From positions 186,001 through 250,000 of the forward strand of contig NZ_JAFMSS010000005.1 in NCBI RefSeq assembly GCF_017916295.1: 64,000 bases of DNA. Reading direction: 5' to 3'. The position numbers and the translations under genes are program-made. The notes below the pieces were generated by a model. It was not told the DNA's origin, searched no databases, and saw only the letters and a program-made list of their open reading frames with translations. This stretch comes from Rubellimicrobium arenae. Its GTDB lineage: Bacteria; Pseudomonadota; Alphaproteobacteria; Rhodobacterales; Rhodobacteraceae. Of the stretch, positions 8,649 to 17,463 are shown in pieces. Numbering within the stretch: position 1 is the stretch's first letter; every line of letters begins with the position of its first letter.

Positions 8649-10967
8649 ATGACAAGGGACACGGAGCGACCGGACGCGCCTTCCGGACCGACGGATGTCG
8701 GGCCGACCTGGACCTCCTCGGCCAAGGATCTGGTGGTGACGGCGCTCGGCCCGGGGCGCGTCTGGGCCACTCTGGGCTACGGCATCCTGAACGAGGTCTA
8801 CTGGCCCTCGACGGGGAATCCGCAGATCCGCGACCTCGGCTTCATCGTTCAGGGTCCGGCTGGCTGGACCGAGGTCAAGCGGGCGAACCGCTACACGCTG
8901 TCCACCCCCGCACCGGACATTCCCCTGCCGACGGTGGTCCACGACGGGGGTCCCGACTGGAGGCTTACCCTCGAGGTCGTGCCCGACCCCTCGCGTGATT
9001 GCCTCCTGATCCGCTACGCGCTCGAGGGCGAGGGATGCCGGCTCTACGCCCTGCTGGCCCCGCGCCTGGGGCCGACCGGCACCATGAACACGGCCTGGGC
9101 CGGGTCCGAGCTGGTCGCGAACGGCGGTCCGTTGTGGCTGTGCCTGGCGGGGGACGGCGGGTTCACCCGGTCCAGCGCCGGCCATGTCGGCACCTCGGAC
9201 GGCTGGCAAGATTTCCATCGCAACGGCGCGATGACCTGGGACTGGGGCAAGGCCGGCCCGGGCAACGTCGCCGTCATGGGGGAGCTGGCCGCCGGCTCCG
9301 GAACCCTGGCCCTGGCCTTCGCGGCCTCGCGCGAGGGTGCGGTGACGCTGGCCCGATCGAGCCTGGCCGACGGCATGGACGCGATCCGCGCCGAAGCCAT
9401 CCGGGGATGGAGCGATTGGGCGGCCCGCGTGAGGCCGCTGTCCTGGGGAAACCTCGACCCTGGCCTCCTGGACCAGGGGCGCCGCTCGGCCGCGGTCCTG
9501 AAGACCCACGAAGACCGGAGCTTTCCGGGTGCCATCGTCGCCTCGCTCAGCGTGCCCTGGGGCAACTCCCGCGACGACCTGGGCGGCTATCACCTGGTCT
9601 GGCCACGTGACGCCGTGAACACCGGCCTCGGCCTCCTGGCGAGCGGGCAGACCGAGGACGCCTGCCGGATGCTTGCCTACCTCACCGCGACCCAGCAGGA
9701 CGACGGGCGCTGGGCGCAGAACTTCTACCCCGACGGCCGAGCCTACTGGAGCGGCGTGCAGCTCGACGAGGTGGCGTTCCCCGTCCTGCTTGCGGCCAAG
9801 CTCCAGGACGCCGGGGCGCTCAGCGCCGACCCGGGCGTGCGGGCGCGGGTCGCCCGGATGGTGCGCCGCGCCGTCGGCTACATCGTGCGGAATGGCCCCG
9901 TGACGCCGCAGGACCGCTGGGAGGAGAATGCCGGGCTGAGCCCCTACACGCTGGCGGTCGTGGTCTGCGCCCTCGTGGCCGGCTCGGACTGGCTGTCGGG
10001 GCCCGAGCGCGAGGCTGCGCTGGCGCTCGCGGACGACTGGAACACCCGGATCGAGGATTGGACCTTTGCCGAGGGCGGGACGCTCGCCCGCGCGGCATCC
10101 GTGCCCGGCCATTACGTCCGCATCGCTCCGCGCGCGACCGCTCCGCTGGCGGAACAGCTGCTGCCGATCCAGAATCGCGGGGGCCTCCAAGTGCCGGCGA
10201 CGGAGGTCGTGGCGATGGACTTCCTGGCGCTCTGCCGGTTCGGCCTGCGGAGCCCGCACGACCCGAGGATCCGCGACACGCTCCGCGTCTGCGAGGGGGT
10301 CCTCGGGATCGACACGCCCTTCGGCCGGACCTACCGCCGCTACAACGAGGATGGCTACGGCGAGCATGACGACGGATCGCCCTTCGACGGGACGGGCCGG
10401 GGGCGCGGCTGGCCCCTCCTGACCGGGGAACGCGGGCATTACGCGCTCCAGTCCGGCGAGGATCCGCAACCCTGGCTCGGGACGATGGCCGCGATGACGG
10501 GACCGGGCGGCCTGATCCCCGAGCAGGTCTGGGACGGCCCGCCCATCCCGGGCCGCCCGCTGGCTCCGGGGCGACCCACGGGAGGCGCCATGCCGCTCGT
10601 CTGGGCGCATTCGGAATTCCTGCGCCTTGTGGCGGCGACGATGACGGGCCGCCCCGTCGAGATCCTGGACAGCGTGCTCGCCCGGTATGGCCAAATGCCG
10701 CCGCGATCGCACCTCCGGTCCTGGCGACCGGAGACGCCGGCCAGGACCGTGCCAGTGGGCGCGGCCCTTCGGATCGAGGACACGGCCCCCTTCCTGCTGC
10801 ATTTCAGCTTCGACGACTGGCGGACCGCCTTCGACCGTCAGGCCGAGCCGGGCGCCTTCGGACTGCATGGCCTGACGATCCATTCGGAGCCGGGGCGCGA
10901 GATCGTCTTCACGCGGCAGGGGCCGGACGGCTGGGACGGGGTCGACCACCGCGTCCGCTTTCTTTGA
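8649..10967 (+). CDS. Glucoamylase-like glycoside hydrolase, family 15
   Basis: The 772-residue protein has the bacterial glucoamylase layout: an N-terminal beta-sandwich (about 20-260), then an alpha/alpha-barrel catalytic domain (about 270-690). Catalytic glutamates are visible in QDRWEENAG (Glu425/426, general acid) and in PLLTGERGHYAL (Glu594, general base). The substrate-binding GYHLVWPRDAV (Asp321) is also typical. It should release glucose from the non-reducing ends of alpha-glucans. There is no signal peptide, so as written it acts in the cytoplasm, for example on glycogen or imported maltodextrin. The C-terminal 80 residues look like a small extra beta domain. ATG 8649 has AAGGGG upstream. 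It is divergent from the glucose dehydrogenase, with which it could form a polymer-to-gluconate route, although the compartments differ. Confidence 0.9.
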   Translation: MTRDTERPDAPSGPTDVGPTWTSSAKDLVVTALGPGRVWATLGYGILNEVYWPSTGNPQIRDLGFIVQGPAGWTEVKRANRYTLSTPAPDIPLPTVVHDGGPDWRLTLEVVPDPSRDCLLIRYALEGEGCRLYALLAPRLGPTGTMNTAWAGSELVANGGPLWLCLAGDGGFTRSSAGHVGTSDGWQDFHRNGAMTWDWGKAGPGNVAVMGELAAGSGTLALAFAASREGAVTLARSSLADGMDAIRAEAIRGWSDWAARVRPLSWGNLDPGLLDQGRRSAAVLKTHEDRSFPGAIVASLSVPWGNSRDDLGGYHLVWPRDAVNTGLGLLASGQTEDACRMLAYLTATQQDDGRWAQNFYPDGRAYWSGVQLDEVAFPVLLAAKLQDAGALSADPGVRARVARMVRRAVGYIVRNGPVTPQDRWEENAGLSPYTLAVVVCALVAGSDWLSGPEREAALALADDWNTRIEDWTFAEGGTLARAASVPGHYVRIAPRATAPLAEQLLPIQNRGGLQVPATEVVAMDFLALCRFGLRSPHDPRIRDTLRVCEGVLGIDTPFGRTYRRYNEDGYGEHDDGSPFDGTGRGRGWPLLTGERGHYALQSGEDPQPWLGTMAAMTGPGGLIPEQVWDGPPIPGRPLAPGRPTGGAMPLVWAHSEFLRLVAATMTGRPVEILDSVLARYGQMPPRSHLRSWRPETPARTVPVGAALRIEDTAPFLLHFSFDDWRTAFDRQAEPGAFGLHGLTIHSEPGREIVFTRQGPDGWDGVDHRVRFL

Positions 10968-11300
10968 CGCCATGTCCACGCCGCCCTGACCTCTGTCGCT
11001 CCCGGACAGGCTGCGGCAGCCTGCGCCGGACGCGTCGCAGGCCCGGGACCTTTCATGGGCCCCTTCGCCCTGGCCGTCAGGTTCCGCGTCAGGCCCGGCA
11101 GAAGGGGAGCCTTCCGGCTGGTGGCCCGTGATCCGGCGCCAAGCCCCGGCACCTGGCGCCCGACGGATCGCTTCGCCGCGGGGAACCGCAATGCCCCGAG
11201 ACACGTCTTCCCGCGAACGCGCCGGATCGGCGCCAAGGCCCGGCGCCTCCTCCCTACGGAGCGGGCGCGCCATTGCAGACTATCCCGGGAGGGATCCAAG
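10968..11300. other. Intergenic region, no gene recognised
   Basis: This 333-base G+C-rich stretch lies between the GH15 gene and the MRJP-catalase-aldehyde oxidoreductase operon. It must hold that operon's promoter, but I could not pick out convincing -35/-10 boxes. In-frame extensions of the downstream gene into it (from 11055) have arginine-rich, low-complexity coding unlike the gene proper. Confidence 0.5.
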
Positions 11301-12416
11301 ATGAACAAACGCCAGATCATACAGGCCGGTATGGGCGTGGCCGGCGTCGTGGGCGCGGCGGCCATCGCGCGGCATCTGTCGCAGACGAGCGGGCCGCTGA
11401 CCCTGGTGGCGGAGTTCGACCATCAGGTGACCGGCGTCGCGGTGACCGAGGACGGGCGGCGCTTTGTCAACTTCCCGCGCTGGACGGACGACGCCCCGAT
11501 CTCGGTGGCCGAGGTGCTGGCCGACGGCACCCTGCGCCCCTACCCGGACGAACGATGGAACAGCTGGCGCAACGCCAAGGCCAGCGAAATGCCGGTGCAG
11601 GAGTATTTCGTCTGCGTGCAGTCCGTCGTGCCGGACGGCCATGGCCATCTCTGGGTCCTGGATCCCGGCGCCCCGGGGAACGAGAAGATCCTGGAGGGCG
11701 CGCCCAAGCTGGTGCGGGTGGACCTTTCGACCAACAGCGTCACCAAGGTCATTCCCGTGGCCCAGGATGTGGCGCTGCAGGGCACCTATCTCAACGACAT
11801 CCGCTTCTCGCCCGACGGCAAGACCGGCTACATCACCGACAGCGGGACGCGCGGCGCCATCATCGTCATCGACCTCGAGAGCGGCGAAGGGTTCCGCGCC
11901 CTCGACGGGCATCCTTCGACGCAGATTGACCCGTCCGTCACCGTCACCGTGGACGGCAAGCCCCTGACACGGCCGGACGGACGCCAGCCGATGTTCTCGG
12001 CCGATGGCATCGCCCTCTCGCTCGATGGGCGGACGCTCTACTGGCAGGCGCTCACCGGACGGACGCTTTACGCCATCGACACCGATCTCCTTCGGCCCGA
12101 GATCGGCGAGGACGAGCGCGCCGCCAAGGTCCGGACCATCGCCACGACCCATGTCGCGGACGGATTGTGGATGAGCAAGGCGGGCGTGCTCTACCTGACC
12201 TCGCCGTCCGACAACGGCATCACCCGATTGGCCGGCGACCGGGTCGAGCCTGTCCTGACCGACCGGCGGCTTCGCTGGCCCGACACCTTCTCCGAAGGGC
12301 CGGACGGGCGCATCTATGTCACCGCGAGCCATATCCAGGACACCTTCTGGTTCAAGCCCAGCGCGCCGCCATCGATCCGGACGCAACTGTTCTGCTTCGA
12401 TCCCGCCGCCCACTGA
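11301..12416 (+). CDS. Major royal jelly/yellow-family beta-propeller protein
   Basis: The 371-residue protein begins with a short basic N-terminus and one hydrophobic stretch (about residues 9-27) that could export or anchor it. A six-bladed-propeller region of the MRJP/yellow type follows. Supporting segments are FVNFPRWTDDAPISVAEV, VQSVVPDGHGHLWVLDPG, YLNDIRFSPDGKTGYITDSG and LSLDGRTLYWQALTGRTLY. Bacterial members are sometimes annotated as L-dopachrome tautomerase-related or gluconolaconase-like, but a reaction has not been firmly established, so no activity is claimed. ATG 11301 follows a GGGAGGG Shine-Dalgarno sequence. It is the first gene of an operon with a catalase-like protein and PaoABC-type subunits; the next gene starts 21 bases downstream. 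Confidence 0.85.
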   Translation: MNKRQIIQAGMGVAGVVGAAAIARHLSQTSGPLTLVAEFDHQVTGVAVTEDGRRFVNFPRWTDDAPISVAEVLADGTLRPYPDERWNSWRNAKASEMPVQEYFVCVQSVVPDGHGHLWVLDPGAPGNEKILEGAPKLVRVDLSTNSVTKVIPVAQDVALQGTYLNDIRFSPDGKTGYITDSGTRGAIIVIDLESGEGFRALDGHPSTQIDPSVTVTVDGKPLTRPDGRQPMFSADGIALSLDGRTLYWQALTGRTLYAIDTDLLRPEIGEDERAAKVRTIATTHVADGLWMSKAGVLYLTSPSDNGITRLAGDRVEPVLTDRRLRWPDTFSEGPDGRIYVTASHIQDTFWFKPSAPPSIRTQLFCFDPAAH

Positions 12417-12437
12417 CCGCCACCCCAGGAGGGCTGC

Positions 12438-13520
12438 ATGGCCTATCTGCGCTACTCGCCCGACATCGAGCGCCCCGAGCCTGACGAGCAGAAGACCATC
12501 GATGGCATCATCGCCGGGATGACCGCGCAGGCCGGGACGGTCGAAGCGCGCGAGCATCATGCCGTCCGCGCCAGCCACGCCAAGAGCACCGCCTGCGTGA
12601 TCGGCGAGATGAAGGTACCCGACGACCTGCCGATGGAACTCGCCCAGGGGCTCTTCGCCCGGGGGGGCACCTACCCGGTGGCCGTGCGCTTTGCCCAAGG
12701 CCCGGGCGAGACGCTGGGCGACCGGGTGTCCACCCACCGGGGCATGTCCATCAAGGTGTTCGGGGCCGAAGGCGAGCGGCTGCCCGGGCACGACGCGCCG
12801 ACGCAGGACTTCGTGCTGGCCACCGGGGCCACGTTCCCGTCCGGCACGGCCAAGGGGTTCCTGCGGGACGGGACCGTGATCGGCGGCTCCGCGGGGTTGC
12901 CCGAAGGGGCGAAAAGCGCGGTATCGTCGCTGGCGCGAAACCTGAACCGGGCGCTGAACGCGGTCGGGACGTCGAGCGCCCTGGCCGAGTTCCTTGGCCA
13001 TCCCTACGATCATCCGATCTGCAACGCGTATTTCAGCCAGGCCCCCCTGCGCTGGGGCGATTACGTGGCCAAGGTCGCCGCCTTCCCGTCCTCGGTCCAC
13101 CAGGACCGGCTGAAGCCGTGGCGGCTCAACCCCCATCAGGACGAGGACGGGTTCCGCACCGCCACCGTCGCCTTCTTCCGGGCGTATGATGCCGTGTTCG
13201 AACTGCGCGCGCAGCTTTGGGCCGATGCCAAGACCCAGCCCATCGAGGATGCCTCGGTCGAATGGCCCAGCGCGGACAGCCAGTACCGGACCATCGCCAC
13301 GATCACCCTGCCGCGCCAGGACGCCTACGGGGACGACCGGGTCCGCTACTTCGACGAGGTGATGACCTTCCGCCCCGCCCACAGCCTGGCCGCGCACCGG
13401 CCACTCGGGTCCGTCATGCGGGGGCGGCTGCAGGTCTACCGGGCGCTGTCCGACATCCGCCACCGCGCGAACGGCATCGCCCCCGCCGACACCGCCAGCA
13501 TCGAGGAGATCCCGGCATGA
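12438..13520 (+). CDS. Haem catalase-family protein (small, SrpA-like)
   Basis: The 360-residue protein has the core of the haem catalase fold without the long N- and C-terminal extensions of classical catalases. A distal histidine region (HHAVRASHAKSTACVIGEM), the RGMSIKVFG and TQDFVLATG strands, and a proximal VYRALSDIRHRAN helix with the likely axial tyrosine are visible. Members of this group show catalase or organic peroxidase activity. The second gene of the operon, it overlaps the next gene by ATGA, so translation is coupled. A plausible role is removal of peroxide generated by the downstream molybdenum enzyme when it uses oxygen; this is inference from position. Confidence 0.88.
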   Translation: MAYLRYSPDIERPEPDEQKTIDGIIAGMTAQAGTVEAREHHAVRASHAKSTACVIGEMKVPDDLPMELAQGLFARGGTYPVAVRFAQGPGETLGDRVSTHRGMSIKVFGAEGERLPGHDAPTQDFVLATGATFPSGTAKGFLRDGTVIGGSAGLPEGAKSAVSSLARNLNRALNAVGTSSALAEFLGHPYDHPICNAYFSQAPLRWGDYVAKVAAFPSSVHQDRLKPWRLNPHQDEDGFRTATVAFFRAYDAVFELRAQLWADAKTQPIEDASVEWPSADSQYRTIATITLPRQDAYGDDRVRYFDEVMTFRPAHSLAAHRPLGSVMRGRLQVYRALSDIRHRANGIAPADTASIEEIPA

Positions 13521-14053
13521 GCGAGGCCGCCCTGTCCCTTGCGAACGACCCCGGCCGAGAGGTCGCGTCCTCGGCCATCGGCACCGTGCCGGTCACGCTC
13601 ACCATCAACGGGCAGGAGCATCGGCTGGCCGTCGAGCCCTGGGTGACGCTCCTCGACCTGCTGCGCGAACGGCTGCACCTCACGGGGAGCAAGAAGGGCT
13701 GCGACCACGGCCAGTGCGGGGCCTGCACGGTGCTGATCGACGGACGCCGGATGAACTCCTGCCTCAAGCTCGCGGTGACGCTGGACGGGTCCGAGATCAC
13801 GACGATCGAGGGGCTGGGGCAGCCGGGGAACCTCCACCCCCTGCAGGCGGCGTTCCTGGAGCACGACGCCTTCCAGTGCGGCTACTGCACGCCCGGCCAG
13901 ATCTGTTCGGGCGTGGGGTTGATCGCCGAAGGGCATGCGCGCACGCGCGATGACGTGCGCGAGCAGATGAGCGGCAACCTCTGCCGCTGCGGGGCCTACA
14001 CCAACATCGCGGACGCGATCCTCGAGGTGCTGGGAACGGAGGACCGGGAATGA
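13517..14053 (+). CDS. paoA: Aldehyde oxidoreductase, 2Fe-2S subunit (PaoA-type)
   Basis: The 178-residue subunit carries two [2Fe-2S] clusters of the xanthine dehydrogenase family. The plant-type cluster uses Cys62, Cys67, Cys70 and Cys82 (KKGCDHGQCGACT). The second uses the FQCGYCTPGQ and NLCRCGAY cysteines. It relays electrons from the molybdenum cofactor to FAD. E. coli PaoA starts with a twin-arginine export leader. Here the N-terminus (about 22 residues before the ferredoxin fold) has no RR motif or hydrophobic stretch, so the complex is predicted to be cytoplasmic. It overlaps the catalase-like gene and the next subunit gene by ATGA junctions. A similar iron-sulphur subunit occurs in other aldehyde or CO dehydrogenase types, but the 4Fe-4S-bearing partner supports Pao. 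Confidence 0.9.
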   Translation: MSEAALSLANDPGREVASSAIGTVPVTLTINGQEHRLAVEPWVTLLDLLRERLHLTGSKKGCDHGQCGACTVLIDGRRMNSCLKLAVTLDGSEITTIEGLGQPGNLHPLQAAFLEHDAFQCGYCTPGQICSGVGLIAEGHARTRDDVREQMSGNLCRCGAYTNIADAILEVLGTEDRE

Positions 14054-15063
14054 TCCGCTTCGACTACGCCCGGCCGACCGAGGTTTCGGACGCGGTCCGG
14101 GAAGGGGCCGCCGAGCAGGCGACCTATCTTGCGGGAGGCACCAACCTCGTCGACCTGCTCAAGGAGAACGTGGCCCGGCCGACCCGCGTCGTGGACATCG
14201 GTCGCCTGCCGCTGGCGGAGATCGGCGAGACCGAGTCAGGGGGGCTCCGGCTCGGCGCCCTCGTGACCAACAGCGAGACGGCCTACGACAGCCGGGTGCA
14301 GGAGCGCTATCCCCTGCTCTCCTCGGCGATCCTGGCGGGCGCGACCGCGCAGCTTCGCAATGCCGCCACCAACGGGGGCAACATCAACCAGCGGACGCGC
14401 TGCTACTACTTCTACGACGTGGCCACGCCCTGCAACAAGCGCAACCCCGGCCAGGGCTGCGGCGCCATCGGCGGCGTGAACCGGATCCACGCCATCCTGG
14501 GCACGAGCCCTCATTGCATCGCCACCCACCCCTCGGACATGGCCGTGGCGCTCGCCGCCCTGCAGGCCGAGGTCCGGGTCACCGGGTCCGACGGGGAGCG
14601 CGTGATCCCGTTCGCCGACTATCACCGCCTGCCCGGCGAGGAGCCCTGGCGCGACAACACGCTGAAGCCCGGCGAGCTGGTCACCGCCATCGACCTCCCG
14701 GCCGAGCGGTTCACGCAGAACTTCACCTATCTGAAGCTCCGCGACCGCCTGTCCTACGCCTTTGCCCTCGTGTCGGTGGCAGTGGCCATGCGGATCGAGG
14801 ACGGACGCATCGCCGAGGCCCGCATCGCGCTGGGCGGGGTTGCCCACAAGCCGTGGCGACGCCTGGAGGCCGAGGAGGTCCTGGTCGGCCGGGCGCCCGA
14901 TCGCGCGGCCTTCGACGCCGCGACCGAGGTGCTCCTGGACGGCGCCCGCGGCCACGGGGCCAACGACTTCAAGATCCCGATGGCCCGCAAGGCCATTCCC
15001 CGCGCGCTGGAGCAGGCCGCTGCCGGCACGCCCCAGTCCCAGACCGACAAGCGCCTCGCCTGA
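14050..15063 (+). CDS. paoB: Aldehyde oxidoreductase, FAD-binding subunit (PaoB-type)
   Basis: The 337-residue medium subunit binds FAD through the TYLAGGTNLVDLLKE and RNAATNGGNINQR motifs. An inserted loop with four cysteines (Cys118, Cys128, Cys137, Cys156) matches the extra [4Fe-4S] cluster site known in E. coli PaoB, which separates this enzyme type from ordinary xanthine dehydrogenase FAD subunits. It is encoded between the 2Fe-2S and molybdenum subunit genes, overlapping the former by four bases. Confidence 0.92.
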   Translation: MIRFDYARPTEVSDAVREGAAEQATYLAGGTNLVDLLKENVARPTRVVDIGRLPLAEIGETESGGLRLGALVTNSETAYDSRVQERYPLLSSAILAGATAQLRNAATNGGNINQRTRCYYFYDVATPCNKRNPGQGCGAIGGVNRIHAILGTSPHCIATHPSDMAVALAALQAEVRVTGSDGERVIPFADYHRLPGEEPWRDNTLKPGELVTAIDLPAERFTQNFTYLKLRDRLSYAFALVSVAVAMRIEDGRIAEARIALGGVAHKPWRRLEAEEVLVGRAPDRAAFDAATEVLLDGARGHGANDFKIPMARKAIPRALEQAAAGTPQSQTDKRLA

Positions 15064-15078
15064 GAAGGAGCGGACACC

Positions 15079-17343
15079 ATGCCCGACACCCGCCACGAGC
15101 CGATCAGGGTCGGCATCGGCACGCCACTGAACCGCGTCGACGGCGAGGCCAAGGTCACGGGCCAGGCGCAGTACGCCGCCGAATACCCCGCCGCGGGCCT
15201 CCTTCACGGCGTGATCGTGTCGGGCCGCATCGCGCGCGGGCGGATCACCGGGATCGACGAGACGGCCGCGCGCAGCGTGCCCGGCGTCGTCGAGGTGCTG
15301 ACGCACCGGAACCGTCCCCACACGCCCTGGCTCGACCGCAACTACAAGGACGAGCTCAGCATCCCCGGGGACCCGTTTCGCCCGCTGGAAAGCGAGGAGA
15401 TCCAGTTCAGCGGCCAGCCGGTCGCCCTTGTGCTGGCCGAAACCTTCGAGGCGGCCCGCTTTGCGGCAAGCCTGATCGACGTGTCCTACGAGGCCGCGCC
15501 CCACAACATCGACTTCGAAGCCTCGCTGGCCGAGAAGTTCCTGCCGTCGAAGAAGCGCAACTCGTACCACGAGCCCAAGAACCACGGGGACGCCGACGCC
15601 GCCTTCGACAAGGCGGAGCTGCGGCACGAGGCGCGGTATCACCTCGCCGTCGAGCACCACAATCCCATGGAGATGCACGCCACCACGGTCGACTGGCACG
15701 GGGACGGCACGCTGACCGTCTACGACAAGAACCAGGGCTCCCAAGGCGTGCAAAGCTACCTTTGCAACATCTTCGGCTTCTCCAAGAAGGAGCTGCGGGT
15801 GGTGAACGCCTATGTCGGCGGGGCGTTCGGGTCCGGGCTCCGGCCCCAGTATCAGGTCTACCTCGCGGTGATGGCGGCCAAGCACATGCAGCGGTCGGTC
15901 CGGGTGGTGATGACCCGCCAGCAGATGTTCACCCACGCCCACCGGCCCGAAGCGGTCTACACCGTCAAGCTGGGCGCGGAGCCCACGGGCAAGCTCACGG
16001 CCATCCTGGGCGATGCGACCACCTCCACCTCGCGCTTCGAGGACAACATGGAGGACGTCGTGATCTGGGGCATGATCAACTACGACAGCCCCAACATGAA
16101 GGGCGAATACTCGATCGCCCCACGCGATACCTACACGTCCGCCGACATGCGTGCCCCGGGCGCGGCGACCGGCATGACCATCTTCGAGATCGCGATGGAC
16201 GAGCTGGCCTACAAGGCCGGGGTCGATCCGCTCGAGTTCCGGATGATCAACTATTCCGACATCGACGCGATGTACCGGACCCCCTTCACCAGCAAGGCGC
16301 TTCGCGAGGCTTACCGCGAGGGCGCGGCCGCCTTCGGCTGGGACCGCCGCTCGCCCGAGCCGAGGTCCATGAGGGAGGGCCGCGAGCTGATCGGATGGGG
16401 CATGGCCACCGGCCTCTGGAACGCCGAGTTCGTCGAAACGAGCGCGCGGGCCAGGCTGACGGCGGATGGACGGCTCGAGGTGGCAAGCGCCACCTCGGAC
16501 ATCGGGACGGGGACCTACACCGTCCTGGCGCTGGTCGCCGCCGACACCCTGGGCCTGCGGCCCGAGCGCATCACCGTCAGGATCGGCGACAGCGACCTGC
16601 CGCATTCCCAGGTCGAAGGCGGCTCCCGGGCGGCGGCCTCGGCCGGCGCGGCGGTGCAACTGGCCTGCCAGGCAGTCGGGGCCAAGCTCCTGGCCGCCGC
16701 GGCCAAGGTCGAGGGAAAGCCGCTGGGCGACGCGCGTTCCCTCGAGGACGTGACCCTGACGGACGGCTACATGATCCTCCGGAGCGACCCGTCGAAGGCG
16801 GTCAGCTTTGCCGATGCGATGGCGGCCTCAGGGCTTGACGTCATCGAGGAGGAGGCCACCGCCAAGCCGGGTCTGGGCGACCGGATCAGCCAGATGACCA
16901 AGTCGCGCAACGTGCACAGCGCCGTCTTCGCCGAAGTGCGCGTGGACGAGGACTTGGGCCAGGTCAGGGTCACCCGGATCGTGAACGCGGTCGCGGCCGG
17001 CCGGATCATCAATCCCAAGACCGCCCGCAGCCAGATCCTGGGCGGCGTCGTCATGGGCATGGGGATGGCGCTGCACGAGGAGACGATGGGCGACCCGATC
17101 CTGGGCCGCTGGATGAACCACAATCTGGCCGAGTACCACATCCCGGTGAACGCCGACGTGCACGACATCGAGGTCATCTTCGTGGACGAGCCGGACCCTG
17201 AGGTCACGCCCCTTGGCGCCAAGGGCGTGGGCGAGATCGGCATCATCAGCACCGCGGCAGCGATCGCGAACGCCATTTTCCACGCCACCGGCCAGCGCCA
17301 CCGCAACCTGCCCATCACCATCGACAGGCTGATCGCAACCTGA
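15079..17343 (+). CDS. paoC: Aldehyde oxidoreductase, molybdenum-binding subunit (PaoC-type)
   Basis: The 754-residue catalytic subunit binds the molybdopterin cofactor and hydroxylates aldehydes to carboxylic acids. Visible landmarks are the N-terminal RVDGEAKVTGQAQYAAE segment, GGAFGSGL (cofactor contact), RAPGAATG, SDIGTGTYT, and the catalytic base Glu719 in AKGVGEIG near the C-terminus. The length matches PaoC (about 730). A GAAGGAG sits 10 bases before ATG 15079. No dedicated chaperone gene (paoD/xdhC) follows, so cofactor insertion must be provided from elsewhere. The aldehyde substrate is unknown; aromatic aldehydes are typical for the family. Confidence 0.92.
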   Translation: MPDTRHEPIRVGIGTPLNRVDGEAKVTGQAQYAAEYPAAGLLHGVIVSGRIARGRITGIDETAARSVPGVVEVLTHRNRPHTPWLDRNYKDELSIPGDPFRPLESEEIQFSGQPVALVLAETFEAARFAASLIDVSYEAAPHNIDFEASLAEKFLPSKKRNSYHEPKNHGDADAAFDKAELRHEARYHLAVEHHNPMEMHATTVDWHGDGTLTVYDKNQGSQGVQSYLCNIFGFSKKELRVVNAYVGGAFGSGLRPQYQVYLAVMAAKHMQRSVRVVMTRQQMFTHAHRPEAVYTVKLGAEPTGKLTAILGDATTSTSRFEDNMEDVVIWGMINYDSPNMKGEYSIAPRDTYTSADMRAPGAATGMTIFEIAMDELAYKAGVDPLEFRMINYSDIDAMYRTPFTSKALREAYREGAAAFGWDRRSPEPRSMREGRELIGWGMATGLWNAEFVETSARARLTADGRLEVASATSDIGTGTYTVLALVAADTLGLRPERITVRIGDSDLPHSQVEGGSRAAASAGAAVQLACQAVGAKLLAAAAKVEGKPLGDARSLEDVTLTDGYMILRSDPSKAVSFADAMAASGLDVIEEEATAKPGLGDRISQMTKSRNVHSAVFAEVRVDEDLGQVRVTRIVNAVAAGRIINPKTARSQILGGVVMGMGMALHEETMGDPILGRWMNHNLAEYHIPVNADVHDIEVIFVDEPDPEVTPLGAKGVGEIGIISTAAAIANAIFHATGQRHRNLPITIDRLIAT

Positions 17344-17419
17344 TCCATCGCGGTCGCGCCTTCGACGAGGACCCTTGCGGCTCCGGGCCGAACGGCTCCA
17401 ACCTGCGCCCGGGGCCGCA

Positions 17420-17443
17420 CGGTCCCGATCGCGAACGGGACCG
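17420..17443. terminator. Hairpin after paoC
   Basis: CGGTCCCG (17420-17427) pairs perfectly with CGGGACCG (17436-17443) around an 8-base loop, 77 bases after the paoC stop and 21 bases before the next gene. There is no T-run, so it may terminate weakly or separate the transcripts. Confidence 0.4.
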
Positions 17444-17463
17444 CCCCGAACCTGGAGCCCAGA

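Noticed and set aside
8370..11273. Minus-strand open frame of 967 codons across the GH15 gene
   Set aside because: Antisense to a GH15 enzyme with catalytic motifs in place, and it runs through the divergent promoter of the dehydrogenase.
14236..16838. Large open frames on both strands within paoBC
   Set aside because: These are shadows of well-supported molybdenum and FAD subunits; their products are Arg/Gly/Pro-rich with no domain.
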